A stretch of 64,000 nucleotides of DNA from Silene latifolia (GCF_048544455.1 NC_133532.1:12774948-12838947), one strand, 5' to 3'. Shown: positions 9,691 to 22,747, counted from the first letter of the stretch. A program made the numbers and translations. The notes: generated from the sequence alone by a model not told the origin.

Positions 9691-12554
9691 GGTCATTTTG
9701 AGTCGGTGGTTATGTTCTTACATTTGTTTTGAGTCGTAGGGTATGTGCACACTTATGTTTTGGGTCTTAAAGCATTCTTTTATATATGTGACGGTCTTGA
9801 TACGTAAGTTACCAGATGCGGTGATATGGAGAATGCCGGCTTATGAGGGATATGTGTTGGATATGGAGGACATGAGTTATATGTGGTTGTGAGGGATAGT
9901 GGAAAAATAAGAGGAAAGATTGATGAGCCAATCGAGGCAAGGAGCATGTTTTATGAGATATGGTGAGTGATATAGTCGCGTGTCGAGTAATATAAAAGTA
10001 AGTGTATATGGGCAAGAGTGATGTAAGTATAAAGAAATGTGAGAATGCAAAGGTTGAGATGAGGGATGCGGATAGTGTTAAATTGTGATGTGTAAGGGTT
10101 TATGGAGGGAGACAGTTAGGATTGTGTTGGTTAAGGATATATGTGATGAAAGGTCGTTATAGAGGGATGGAAACGAATGGTGTATAGTGAGATCGATTTA
10201 TGCCTTGATGGGTAGATAGTGGTCGAGTTTGGGAATTTGGAATATCAAGAGGTGAGCGTAGTGTGTAATTCTTTGGGCAATTAACGGTATGAGTTGAATT
10301 TTTTTTTGGTTTTCTAGAGATACGAAAGAGAGATACGACTAATTGAAGAGTAACCGTTAGTGTGTGGACTTGATGGTGACAAGGGTGAGTGAGAAGCAAG
10401 ATGAGAGGGGATAAGTGATAAGAAAGAATGAGAAGATATTGATATGAATTAATGGAATTTGAGTCGTGGAGCAACAAGAAGGTAATCGGATTACTAAAGA
10501 GTTAGGTAAGAGAAGGAAGGAGATGAATTATTAATCGGTATTATTGGATGGAAGTAAGTTGGGAGAACGTTGACCAAAGTTATGGGACATGAAAGTAAGG
10601 AATCATGGAAATGCACGATACCATTATGAGAGGATGTGAGTTAATAGTTATATAAGAGTTCATGACGACATGTTAGCCGTCGGTTTCGAGGTATTAAGGA
10701 AGTAAGAAGCTGACAGAGTATTTACACGATATGAGATTTTGGTGGAGAGTTAGGTTACGATGCAATAAAGGATAGAATTGGAAATAATGATGAGGTAGAT
10801 TTTGTTGATGAATTTGATGTGCGTTAAGCGGGATGACAACCAAAAAGCGGAAATGAATTGTTATATAAAGAAGTGATAGTAAAAGAGCGGTCACATGAAG
10901 GATGGTGGTGTCGTATTGTTGTCACTAGTGGTTGAGGATGATGTTACATTAGGGAAGTTAGTTGTTCTAATGGGGTTGATTTTGTGAAGACTGATTGGTA
11001 TGTATGGTTGTGAGAGAGTATAAGATGTGGATATATGAGGTGTTCGCTCGTAGTTGGGTACTGATGATATGGTTACATTGTCAGGAAGTGATAGTTATGC
11101 GAATGGGAGAATGTAATAGGAGGGGCATACGAGTTAAGCACGGGTGGGAGGTAACCTTTGTCAGGTGGTAACTTAGGAAATCAGGATTGGCTAGTTACAT
11201 TTGATTATGGGTCCTTGATATGTGTAAATGTTTGTGTGAGGTTCTGACCTCACGAGTAATGGTATGGTGTGATAGTTATAAGTCGTTATATGTTATTCCG
11301 TGTAATATGTTGTGTTGTGATCTAGAAAAGTTGTCATAAGGAAGTTCTCTTGTCAATGAAGTTATACTGAGTCAGTGTTTATGTGATTGTAAAAGTTGCA
11401 GTGACTATCGACATGGTTGTTGTGCCTCGAGTGGCGATCCAAGACACGGTTATATAGATTGTTGTTTATTTACTGATGAGACGAACTTTCGAAAGTATAT
11501 ATCGGTTCTACAGATTGTTGTTTGTTTACTGCTGTTTGCTGTCAGTGTCGGTCTGGACATAAATAGTGTTGTTTTGTTATTAATGTTTCTTACCAATTTT
11601 GGCTTGGGGTGAGGGTAGAGTAGTATATGGAAGGAAGTTGCGTATGTTTCCATTGTTGTCATGGTATAGTGATATTCTGTTATTGGGACATAGTGGTGGC
11701 AAGAGTTTGTGGAATGGGTGTATGCTGAGCTAGAAGTGGCAAGTGGTTCGTGATCTTTATTGGGACAGTGAGTGTAGGGTGTTGGGAACTAGTATTAGGT
11801 TAAGTTATGGATGAGTTTTACTGCAATAAACAAGAGAACTTGATGATCTAGTGTGAGTGTATGTAACAATTGTGAATCGTGAGTTATGACTGTGGAGTTA
11901 AGTACATGTATAAAGAAGTGTGTCGTTTGTGGTATAGGTTATGTGGTGTGCCGAATAAATTGAGGTACGAGAACAGCTAGAGTAAGAGAGCCTTGGATAT
12001 AGGAATGGATGTCGTAGGTGCACGTGTCGAGGCTATAGGCGGATATCGTTGACCTGTGGCGGTGATGAGGATAATGAGAAGTTATATTTAAGTATCCAGT
12101 ATTAGTGAGTTACGAGGACGTAACATTTACCTTAAGAGGAGTAGGATGCGACAAAGAGAGTTTGATGGTTGTACATGTTATAGTATAATTGGAAGCTTGA
12201 GTGTTGGTGTAGAGTAAAGGATGGATTTGTGTTGTGGTTGATTTTATTACAGGCAATGGCAGTGCTCGTAGTAGTATGATGTTTAGGAGTGTGAGTAAAC
12301 TTCGATAGTGTGAACGAATTGTGTGATGATGTTTATGTGTGTGAGTAAACTTCGAGGACGAAGTTCGTTTTAAGGGTGGTAGAATGTAACATTCCGTTTT
12401 GATGGTTGATCTTATCCGGTGGATTGTCTTGGTATTGAGTGTGATAGTGAGCGGTGTGGAAGTAAGCGTGGTTGGTGGAGTTAGTGTTAGGCGTCCATGT
12501 TTTATAGGTTGGGTTGGAACTTCGGGGACGAAGTTCTTTTTAAGGAGCGAAGAC

Positions 12555-13896
12555 TGTAATACCTCGGTTTCTAAGTTTGTTACTCAGCCGAATATGGCTT
12601 ACTCGGCCGAGTAAGGGTGTCGTGTGTTTCTGGACTGTTTACTGCCCAGGAATACTCGGCCGAGTATGGGAATACTCTCGACTCGGCCGAGTATGGGAAT
12701 ACTCTCGACTCGGCCGAGTATACTCTATACTCGACCGAGTATCCGGTCTGACGGGTAATATTTTCCGCGGTTTGATTTAGAAAGGATTAGAGTTATATTA
12801 AGACGCGTTTTACAGTTTCTAATTATTTTACAAAACCTAAACTACACAACGTAACTCTAATCCTCTCCAAATCTCTCTCTCATTTGCGTGGATCGTTCGT
12901 GAGTCTAGTTCATCTTTCTTTGCGTCGATTGTGTCGGTAAGCCTCTAATTTCATGAGTCTCATTAATTTGTCTTTTAGGGTTTTGCCCTAATTTGTGATT
13001 TGGGGGTTTAGGGTTTGGTCATCATATGTGTGTTGATTGTGGATTATCGTTGTTGTAGGTGACGATGTGGTATTTGTTATGCATTTGTATGATTGATTGC
13101 AGCGTAGCGGATTGCGAAAAGGTAGGGTTTCCCTACTGAGTTCCTGTTTAATTGATTTGAGATTGTTTTGTTGTACTGTGTACGATTGTTTTCCTGCTGA
13201 TCATCGTTGGAGTGTTGGTGCGGTGTTGGTGTGGTGATAGTGTTGGTGTTGTGATGATTGTCACTTGCGGGAGTGGTTTTACACCCTAGTTCGCCCTCCG
13301 TGGAACCCGCCACGGGAGGGGATGTTCACATTAAGGGACAGAGATATCGCTCGTTGATGAGCGGGACTTAGGTGGGGATTGGCTGCGGTCCCCCACTAGC
13401 GGCGAGGATTACCTGTTGCGATGGGTAATCTGGCAAGGCTACTCACTTTGGTGTGTAGTCGGTTACTGTGTGAGATCGGGAGACCGGAGGAGGAGGATGA
13501 TCAGCTGGTTGCTTATTGTACATGTCTTACTTTAATTATTCAGTAACTGATCCCGTTGTTGTTTTATAAAATCTGTGGTGATCCATTCGGGGATGGTGAG
13601 CAGATTGTGACAGGTGATGCAGATGGTTAGCTATGGGGCAGTCATGGGGAGTCATCACTTCGAGTCTAACTTCCGCTATTACGAGTTTAGCTGTCTTTGA
13701 TTTCAGTTGTATTGAGATCCTTATACTTTTATTTTTAGTTGGTCTGAGATAATGTAATAGCTAATTCTTTATACTCTAATAAATAATATTTGGAATTGTT
13801 AATTTTGATATACTAACCTCCGAAAACCGAGATGGTAACATCCTTTCATGCTAGGGTAGTCCTTGGTAAGGTACCTTGGTATGAGGGAGTGTTACA
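12555..13896 (+). repeat. 3' LTR of the 7382-13896 element
   Basis: This is the direct repeat of the 5' LTR, 1342 bp, from TGTAATACC to GTGTTACA. It carries one more palindrome unit of about 27 bases near 12660-12715 than the 5' copy. Confidence 0.93.
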
Positions 13897-13901
13897 TAAA
13901 T

Positions 13902-14210
13902 ACACTCACAAAAACTAATGGGACACTCCAATTACAAGTAATGGACGAAAATACTCCTAATTCTATTATAATACCTGCATTTGAGAGGTTGAAAATTAAA
14001 GGCAAATCAGTTATATGAAACATAAAGAGAGTATCACAGGACATCTTGATGGTGTATTTAGGACCACCCTAAAAGTATTGAACAAATAATCCTGAAACAC
14101 GTTTCCAAAATCTTATTATCAAAAGCACATTCATCACTTCTATTTTTAATCCCCATAAAAAAATTGCGACCCAACCGACTTTCTACCCAGTTGAAAAAAT
14201 ATTTAGGTCA
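13902..14210 (-). pseudogene. Decayed LINE-like flank of the LTR element
   Basis: This is the other side of the locus into which the LTR element inserted. It shares a 25-bp block (14030-14054) with 7348-7372. Minus-strand translation is broken and only vaguely LINE-like, so the assignment rests mainly on continuity with 7107-7376. Confidence 0.35.
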
Positions 14211-15671
14211 TGTTATTTTGTATTTAATTTCATCTCATTAATAAGTCCATTTTATATAGACTTTGTCTCCTTATTTTAGCTCTAATATATTTGATTATTG
14301 CACTAACCTTAGTGATTTTATGAGCTAATATTGTATTCTAGTTGTCTTTGCATAGTTTGTCACATTTTGTAGGAACTTGAGCTTTTAGGAGCTTATTTCT
14401 AACAAATTTGCAAATAACTAGAATCAAGGTTAAGTGTGGAAGCAAGATGGACCATGGTAGGATTAAATGGAAATGACAAGTCCAAGCATGAAGAATTATG
14501 AAGTGGCTTGATGCACACATGAAATCACAAATGAAGTCCAAATTAAGAAGTTCACACAAACTCAACATGGGATGCTCTTTGGATGCTCTTAAGTTGTGAT
14601 ATTAAGCAATTAACCGGAGGCTTAAAGATTGGATTAATGGCTCACATTGGATCCCCTTGGCAATTAATCAAGAATTGAAGGAAAATTAAGAGTATGCTTA
14701 GAATGCCATTTTGGATTCCATATGAGCATTCAACCGGAGGAATTAAGGAGCATTAAGACATAACATTGGATTCCTTTGCAAATTTTACTCCCTTATTCTT
14801 ATATAAAGGGTGTTGATCAACATACACTTCTTACACACCTTTTTCCACATATTTTCCACATAGAATTTTCTCTAAACTTCAATAGTTAGATTAGCTTAGT
14901 ATAGTTTAGTTTTCATTAGTTTGTTATTATTTCCTTTAAGTATTACAAATTACAATTTCATTTCCAAGTTATTTCCTGCATTGTTCTTCAATTCTAATTC
15001 CATTTTCATTGTTAAGGACTTAAGGCAATTTATTTCTAGTATTATTTCTTTATCATTATGTTTATCATTTTGTTCCTCATTAACTTAATTTACATAATGC
15101 AAGAGTAGTATATCTTGTCTAGGGGATAAAGGGAGTCATGCATAAAAAGTATTTGTAACATAATAAATTAGGATGCTTAATGATCATATAATAGTTTCTA
15201 TAACATGCTTGTACCTTATTGTTAATCTTTGATTCTTGATCACAATCTTTGATTAAATTTGTTAATTCGTTTTTATAAGTCGAGAGGCACGAAAATGAAT
15301 TAGACTAAGCATGTGTAGTAGGACGACCTAGTCATAAACGAGAGTTTCTTTAGAACCCGGTCTATGGTTGACACTAATATCGATAGATGGGTGTCTTTAA
15401 GCCTAAACAATTATCATTACTATCTAATCCGAGTTTGACATAAAGTATTTACATATATTTGCATGTGTGACCCGACTTCCCTAAACTCTTTCTTTATTAT
15501 TGTTTTTACATCATAAATCAAATCAATCAATCAACCTCATCAACTCAAGATAAAATTCACTCCATAACAACTAATTTACAACTACCGTCTCTCTGTGGAT
15601 TCGACCAATACATACTACGTTCATTTGTGTCTAGGGTATTTATTTTTGCATAGGTGTGCGATAGCCTATCA
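14211..15671. mobile_element. Solo LTR candidate, Ty3/gypsy Athila/Tat-like
   Basis: A 1.46-kb stretch without coding capacity starts TGTTATTTTG and ends GCCTATCA. Near its end it has a CTCTGTGGATTCGACC-type segment (about 15592-15608) that I associate with Athila/Tat LTRs. A TATA-like box TTATATAAAGG near 14799-14810 precedes a likely transcript start. Flanking duplications are not clear, so the limits are approximate. It is a fossil with no interior left. Confidence 0.5.
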
Positions 15672-15845
15672 CTCATTTCGGTTCAGTTCTATTCAATCCA
15701 GCCTTTAGTTCAGTCCAATTTAGTTCAGCTCATGTCTTCACAAATTAACTCTTACTTCAGTTCTATTCAGCTCCATTAAGGCATTAAGTTTAGTTTACCT
15801 ATTTTCAGCTGAAAAAAAATATGACCTTAGTACAAGTATCCCTTC

Positions 15846-16314
15846 CAACTAGAGCTGACAAGTCTGACCCGACCCGAACCCGAGTAAACCCGACTCTATA
15901 AAACTCGAGAATATTACAATTCAAAACCGACCCGATGACGACCCGTAACCCGACATAACCCGATGATCAGCGACCTGAACCCGACCTTGACCCGAACCGA
16001 TATTGACCTAACCCGATTAAATTAATGACCCGACAATTATTAAGCTTAATATTAATTAAAATGAAAGTGATTTTATGTTTAGATTGATACGTTTGACTTA
16101 ATAATGAAGTAAATATTGATTAAAAACTAAATTTAATGGTAAAAAACTGAAGTAATGGGACCCGAAGCCAAACCCGACCCGACCCGATGCATCGTTTGAC
16201 CCGAAATAACCCGACCCAATCCGATAACGACCCACACCAAACCCAACCCAAAAGAGTTGGCTAACCCGATATAACCCGACCCAAACCCAGTCTCATTGAC
16301 CCGATTGCCACCTC
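15846..16314 (+). repeat. GACCCG-rich dispersed element, copy 1
   Basis: It starts GAGCTGACAAGTCTGACCCG and ends TTGCCACCTCTG. Both ends are packed with GACCCG/AACCCG hexamer-like repeats around an AT-rich core containing ATTATTAAGCTTAATATT. Copies occur at 53503-54112 and, inverted, at 30567-31346. The ends match loosely as an inverted repeat (AGAGSTGNCAA), so it is probably a non-autonomous DNA transposon. Confidence 0.7.
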
Positions 16315-16759
16315 TGCATCTAACCATCCATTTTATTTGTGATCTTTGCTTCCAATATTTAGCGGCCACTTTACTAAATTCCACTTCATGCGTCCTATTA
16401 AAATTCACCTCCTTTCTTCCTTCAAAAATAATTTCTAACTCTTCACCCAACTTGTCGTCAAAAATAATTCCTTCAATAATTTTTTATGTAAAGACCAATG
16501 TATCATTGTTTTCAGTTTTCCCATAAATTCTTGTTTCGGATAGGTTATTTTTGTATGAAAGAATAAGACGAAATATTGAGACAATTTTATAGTCAAATGT
16601 GATCATAATGATTCAGCTAGTATTTACCGTTTATAATAGCTTTTAAACGCTAAACAGCGTAAAGTGATCTCAAAATCCGTCTTATTATTTCAGACGAAAA
16701 TATCCGTCTAAAGGAAGGCTTACTCTTGTTTTCCTAGTACATGCTCATTTCCCCCCACA
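16315..16759. other. Intergenic DNA without recognised gene
   Basis: No host gene or clear element was recognised here. Open frames are short and unsupported. Confidence 0.4.
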
Positions 16760-17112
16760 AGCTGGATTGATTAACTCCATAGAATCATTAAAATCAAAAT
16801 TCCAAATCTCCAATTTACAATATGGTTTTTTTTAGAATTTTTTATAAGACAAAGATCGAGTTCAATTTTAGAATTTCCTTTCCGATTATTGCACCATGTA
16901 AAACGAGGACCTTGGAATGTCGTAAAGATATCCGCTCCATTAATTCGATCTTTCGAAGTACTAAACTTTCCCCACCTATATTCTACCTGATTGAAGTCCC
17001 CTTTAGCCATCTTCATGCGATTCACCATAATTTTACAACAACAGTTACATAAAACCGTCTTAATTACAAGGACAATACGATGAAACTCAAACTGATACGA
17101 ACACCGTAAATT
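16760..17112 (-). pseudogene. LINE endonuclease fragment
   Basis: The minus-strand frame contains GDFNQVEYRWGKFSTSKDRI, then GPRFTWCNNRKGNSKIELDL, and ends ILWS where the family has LSDH. These are the GDFN and GPxFTWCN blocks of the apurinic-type endonuclease of plant L1 elements. Only this domain is left. The full-length LINE at 17130 inserted immediately beside it. Confidence 0.7.
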
Positions 17113-17293
17113 AGAAAAGAACACGATAATAACCAAAAAAGCTAAACAAATGAAAAGTCTTCTCTAGGGTTCCTATGAAGGTCTCAGTCTAAGCCGTCTT
17201 TGCGTTTTCCTTGTTTTTTAGGGCTCTTCCTTGCGATCTAATCGTAAGGAATCTGTTCATACGTCTAAATCAGAGAGTTACGAGGCTACTGCT

Positions 17294-18642
17294 ATGGAGG
17301 AGGGTGGAAGGAGTAACCGTAAGGGGAAAGCAATAATGGGGGAGGATGATACTTTTGTTTAGGATGTTGGGGAGTCAGCGGAAGAGAATAATAACGAGAA
17401 ATTCATGCTAATTGGTCGTATTTGGTCCTCTAAATCGATCAATGCAAAAGCGGCGGTTGAGACTATGTCAAAACTATGGAGTACAAAGGACACGGTTGCA
17501 GGCAAACTCTTGGACGCAAAGGAGAAGGTCTTTATGTTCAAATTCCAGAATGAGAAGGATAAGGCGAAGATTCTAGAGGGGCAGCCATGGCACTTTGACA
17601 AATTTGTCTGGTGCTTTAGCGAACCCAATCTTGAAGGGAAGATGACAGACGTACCATTGTCGTTTGTTCCGCTATGGGCTCGTGTGTATGATTTACCGTT
17701 AAGAGGGAGATCCAATATAGAAAACATAAGGCGGCTAGGGGGTCAGTTGGGCAGTTTTATTAGCGTGGATGAAGCCCCGCATCCGGAGATGGAGAGAGCT
17801 GTTCGGCTAAGAATCATGCACGATGTCAGGAATCCGTTGAAGGCAGAGGTTTCCATTGGGCTCAAGTCAGGTAAGGTCGAAAGTTTTGGTGTTAAGTATG
17901 AGTGTTTACCTACCTTTTGCTATGGGTGTGGAATTCTAGGGCATGGGGAGAAGGACTGTGATGACGGTCCGTATGAAGAAGGGGAGTTGCGCTTTAATGA
18001 GTCACTTAGGGCATCTCCGTGGAAAGTCCTAAAGACGGTTGTGAGTTCGAAAGGGGATAAGGCGAAGTCTCTGGGTGGGATTTTTGATGCAGAATATAAA
18101 GCGCGGGAGGAGGAGGCAGTTTCCCTTATGATATCCAAGTTGCAACAGGTAACTATCAAATCTCGAAGTAATCTTGATAAACCAAGCACGACTGTTTCTA
18201 TGTGTGGTAGGTCGTCTGCTGGTGAGTAGGGGTTGAGGAGGGGACGGGCCAGGTTGTGGGGGGGCAAGAAGTGGATACGGTGGCTAAAGGTGCGGGGGAG
18301 ATTGGAGAGTGTGCTGAGAGAAATGAAAGAAGGGAGGAGAGGGAAACGGATGCTGAAATCTTGCGAGGGGGTATGGCAGATATGATGGAGCAGGAGAAGT
18401 GAGATGAAGGAAGGGCAGGGGGTGAAACTGGGAGTGTGAGAGGTGGAGGTACTTGGAGGAGGTGGATGGGTGAGAGGCCAACTGGGCAGGCTTGTGAGAA
18501 GGGGCATAACCCGGCTAGAAAACGAGAGAGAGAAGAGCAACATGTGGAGAAGGAGGTGGTGTCGAAGAAACAAAAACATAGCAGGGGTGCTACAATACCT
18601 GAGGCAGAGGTTGAGATAACTCAACCCCGCCAGGCATCATGA
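17294..18642 (+). pseudogene. LINE ORF1 (zinc-knuckle nucleic-acid chaperone)
   Basis: From an ATG at 17294 the frame runs to an in-frame TAG at about 17360-17362 and then stays open from 17405 to 18229. The open part encodes the DUF4283-like region (AKILEGQPWHFDKFVWCF), a middle part, and the zinc knuckle CYGCGILGHGEKDC at 17918-17959. After a further break the basic C-terminal tail KREREEQHVEKEV...EITQPRQAS ends at 18642, where its TGA overlaps the ATG of ORF2. ORF1 proteins bind LINE RNA and assist target-primed reverse transcription. At least two lesions break it. The true start may be further upstream. Confidence 0.85.
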
Positions 18643-21600
18643 AAATATTGAGCCTTAACTGCAGGGGACTGGGCAATCCCGATGCAGTAGGCGGACTACG
18701 TTGCCTTGTTCGAAGGGAGAATCCTGATATGTTTTTTCTGTGTGAAACGAAGTTAAGTAGCTATGAATTCCGGAAAATTAGTTCTTGTTTTTCGGAGTAT
18801 GTAGGAGTAGAGGTGGATAGTGTCGGAAGGTCAGGAGGTTTAGCTTTTATGTGGAGAGCGGAGTTTAACTGTACAGTGAGATCTTCGTCTGTGCACTACA
18901 TTGATATAGGGGTGTCGGATGCCGAGGGAATGTGGAGAGTCACGGGGTTCTATGGATGGCCTGCTGTGAGGGATCGTCACTTATCGTGGGGGAGCTGCGG
19001 ACTCGGATGCGGAGGATCTTTGGCCCGTGGGTTTGTATAGGAGATTTTAATGAGATACTTTTTGCTACTGAGATGAAAGGGGGGTCTCGTCCCCAATGGC
19101 AGATGAACAATTTCCGGGAGGCTGTGGAAGATTGTGGGTTAAGGGATGTGGCTTTCGAGGGGTACGAGTTCACATATGACAATGGGCAGATCGAAAGCGA
19201 TAATAGACAGTCGAGGATTGACCGGGCTATGGGGAATGAGGCGTAGTTTGACCGTTTTCCTAGGGCACGTTTGATACACTTGGTCCGGGAATGGTCAGAT
19301 CATGCCCCAATTATGCTAGTTTTGGATAGGAGATTGGAGCAAGAAGTAGATAGGCGGAAACTCTATCGATTTGAGCAAGTTTGGGTCGGTGAGGATGGTT
19401 GTGAGGAGGCAATAAGACGGGCTTGGGGCATGGGGGAGGAAGGTCTTATTGATAATCTGATGAATTGTGCTAAGGAGCTGCAAGAATGGAAAGGAACTAG
19501 CATTGGAAAAATAGTACGCGATATTCGATCGAAAAGGAAAAGATTAGAGCGGTTGAACGAGAGTGATAGGTCCATGCGAGTCATGAATGAACGAAGGAAA
19601 CTGCTTGATGAGATTGCAAAGTTGATTAGGCAGGAGGAAATCTTTTGGCGACAGCGGTCAAGGGCTTTGTGGCTCAAGGAGGGGGATCAGAATACTAAAT
19701 TTTTTCACAGGAAAGCGGGGCAACGAAAGAAAAAGAATCATATAGCTAAGCTAATCGATGAAGATGGAAGGGTACATGAGGGGACTGACAAAGTTGGGGC
19801 TTTAGCAAAGGGGTATTTCGAAGATCTTTTTACGTCGGGGTGTCCTAATGGCTTCGAAGGGTTGCTGGATGTTGTGGAAGGGAGAGTGAATGCGGAGATG
19901 AACGGGATGTTACGGGAGGAGTATTGTGAGGAAGAGGTGGTCTATGCATTGAACCAAATGCATCCATTAAAGGCTCCGGGGCCTGACGGGATGAACGGAC
20001 TTTTCTTCCAAACGTACTGGCATATTGTGGGCAAGCAGGTGGTGAAGTCGGTCTTAGGGATTTTAAGAGGGGCTCCGTTTCCGTCGGGTTTTAACAAAAC
20101 TCATATAGTTTTGATTCCGAAAAAGAAAGCTCCTGATAAGTTGACCGATTTTAGGCCGATAAGTTTATGCAATGTTATTTATAAATTGGTCTCTAAGGTG
20201 CTCGCGAATAGATTGAAGCGATTTTTAGGGGATATCGTCTCGGAAAATCAGTCGGCTTTTACACCGGGTCGGCTAATTTCGGATAATATTCTCGTGGCGT
20301 TCGAAGTTTTCCATCAGATGAAAAATTCGCGAGGAGGTATGGGACACATGGCGTTGAAATTAGACATGTCTAAAGCATACGACCGGGTTGAATGGTGCTT
20401 TTTGGAGCGGGTCTTGCGGAGGATGGGTTTTGATGGAGCGTGGGTTGGAAAGGTTATGGAGTGTGTGTCAAGTGTGTCCTTTGCGGTGATGGTAAATGGG
20501 CACCCAACTGAAGAATTTAAACCGAGTCGGGGTTTGAGACAAGGGGATCCACTTTCACCATATTTATTCATTCTTTGCGCGGAGGTGTTATCGGGATTAA
20601 TTAGAAAAGCAGCGGTGAATAATTCTCTTCATGGGGTGAGAGTGGCGCCCACGGCTCCTATGGTTACCCATCTTCTATTTGCAGACGATTGTATAATATT
20701 CGCAAAGGCAAATGTTGCAGAGGCTTTGAAAGTTAAGGAGACACTTCGACTCTATGAGGAGGCATCCGGGCAGCGAGTAAACTATGACAAAACGACGGTC
20801 TCGTTCAGTCGGGGTACTAGGAAAGGGAGGAGGAACCAGGTGGCCAACAATCTTGGGGTGAGGATCGTGAGAGAGCAAGACCGATACTTAGGATTACCAA
20901 CTGTAGTGGGTCACTCAAGGGAAGTGGTGTCGAGGGTGGTGCGGGATAAGTTGGTTATTAAATTACAAGGGTGGAAGGGGATGCTCTTGTCGAAAGCAGG
21001 TAGGGAGGTATTGATAAAGGTCGTGGCCCAATCAATCCCTACATACGCGATGAGTGTCTTCAAACTCCCGACTAATTTTTGTGACGAGCTACGATCCCTG
21101 GTGTCACGCTATTGGTGGGGTTCTGAAAACGGGAAGCGCAAAATCTCGTGGATGGCTTGGGAGAAATTATGTAGGCCGAAGAAGCAAGGTGGTCTGGGAT
21201 TTAGGGATTTCCACGGATTCAACAAGGCCCTCCTTGGTAAACAGGCATGGAGATTGATGACGGATACCACGAGCCTGATGGTGCGAATTATCAAGGCGAA
21301 ATATTTCCCTAATAACCATTTTTTACAGGCTGAGTTGGGGACTAATCCGAGCTTTACTTGGCGGGGAATTTGGGAGTCGAAGGATGTGCTTAAGCTCGGG
21401 TTGAGGAGAAGGATTGGGAACGGGAACTCCACGAATGTTTGGGCTGACCCATGGATACCGAGAACACAAACCCGGATGATCATTTCGCCAAGAGGTGAGG
21501 CGTGTGAGGCTATGACTGTGGCGGAGCTTATACGAGAGGATGGGGGTGGCTGGAATGCAGAGAAAGTTAGAACGCTGTTTCTCCCTTTTGAACAGGAAAG

Positions 21601-22747
21601 AATCTTAAATATACGGATTCCGTCATATAGCATGGAGGATGATTGGTGTTGGGAATGGGAAAAGAATGGAATTTATTCTGTTCGATCGGCTTATAAGGCT
21701 ATTATGGGAAGGGACGAGGAGAGCAGTTCGAACGAGGGGTAAACATGGTGGCTCTGGAATCGTATATGGTGTGCCAAGGTCCTACCGCGTATTAAGTTGT
21801 TCTTTTGGCAATTTTGCAACAATGCGCTACCTGCTCGATGGAATTTAGCCACACGCATTCATTCGATGGATGTGTCATGTCCAATTTGCTGCTGCGAGGT
21901 GGAGACTTGTCTCCACTTTGCAAGGGGATGTGGGTGGGTTGGGGGTTTATGGGACGGGTTGGAGCTGGAAGTAAAGACGAAGGTGGGTTATGAGCGGGTG
22001 AGGGAGTGGGTGGAGGACGTTTGGCAAGATTATGATGAGGGACAAAGGGAGTTGTTCATGGTGGGTTTATGGGCGGCTTGGGAGAGGAGAAATAAGATGG
22101 TCTTCGAGAACAAACCGGTGCAGATTGATCCGGTGATTAGGAGGGTGCGGGAGCTCATGAGAGAGGTGAAGGAGGGCATAGTGGGGGGTTTCGATGATGC
22201 TGGGCAGAAAGGGGAGGGAACTGGGTCGGACATGGAGGGAGGAAGAGGAGGATGGAGACCACCGAGGGAGGGGTTTGTGAAGATTAATGTGGATGCGGGT
22301 GTGAAGGAGGGTTGTGGTACGGGTTTGGGTATAATCTGTCGAGATGAGCAAGGAGGTGTGCTGTGGGGATGGGCTGAGAGGCGGTGGGAGGTGATGGAAC
22401 CCCGGGTGGCGGAGGCGGAGGCGGAGGCGATCTTCTTAGGAATCCATAAGGCGAAGGCTCTTGGGTATTCGGCTGTCATCATGGAAAGCGATTGCAAAGT
22501 GGTGGTGGACGAGCTAAGAATGTATAGCAAGGGACGAAGCGATCTGCATATGGTTGTTCACGACATTGTCGAGTTAAGCAAGGACTTAGATAGTGTTGTT
22601 TGGTCTTTGGTCAGTCGAAAGTTTAATCGAGTCGCTCATGAGCTAGCTCATTTTAGTCCTATGGGCGAGAGTATCTCGTTTGATCGAAACTCGATTCCTA
22701 TTTGTATTGCGAACGTTGTTGTGGGTGATTTAAGCTATAATATATAA
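18639..22747 (+). pseudogene. LINE ORF2 (endonuclease, reverse transcriptase, RNase H)
   Basis: Domains in order: endonuclease from MKILSLNCRGLGN at 18639, GDFNEIL near 19040, and SDHAPI near 19300. Reverse transcriptase follows with APGPDG near 19975, DMSKAYDRVEW near 20365, GLRQGDPLSP at about 20531-20560, and the FADD catalytic box at 20678-20689. A zf-RVT zinc-binding segment (CPIC...CLHFARGC) lies near 21880-21930, and an RNase H domain (KINVDAGV..., then MESDCKVVVDEL) runs to the stop at 22747. One frame change near 18985-19000 and in-frame stops at 19244-19246 and 21740-21742 break it. The longest open piece, 19271-21742, is 823 residues and holds the whole reverse transcriptase. Confidence 0.93.

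Larger units (their letters stand above)
7382..13896 (+). mobile_element. LTR retrotransposon, Ty3/gypsy-like, non-coding (LARD-type)
   Basis: The ends are defined by near-identical direct LTRs and a perfect 5-bp target duplication TAAAT (7377-7381 and 13897-13901). The primer site TGGTATCAGAGC at 8708-8719 matches initiator-Met tRNA use. The 3' end of the interior carries the CTTCGGGGACGAAGTTC-type stretch seen before the polypurine region of Tekay/Del chromoviruses. The 3.85-kb interior shows no gag or pol frame, so this looks like a structurally whole but non-autonomous element that needed enzymes in trans. The LTRs differ by about 3 percent by eye. At usual plant rates that means an age of roughly 1 to 2.5 million years. 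It sits in the old LINE. Confidence 0.9.

Noticed and set aside
10157-10477. 106-residue minus-strand frame in the LTR element interior
   Set aside because: No retroviral or host domain; composition follows the G-rich plus strand.
16133-16450. 105-residue minus-strand frame
   Set aside because: Runs through the GACCCG repeat; Gly/Leu/Val repeats come from the hexamers.
17920-18624. 234-residue minus-strand frame
   Set aside because: Antisense shadow of LINE ORF1; Pro/Ser/Leu-rich from complementing a purine-rich strand.
21109-22530. Minus-strand frames of 174 and 166 residues
   Set aside because: Antisense shadows of the LINE ORF2 reverse transcriptase and RNase H parts.
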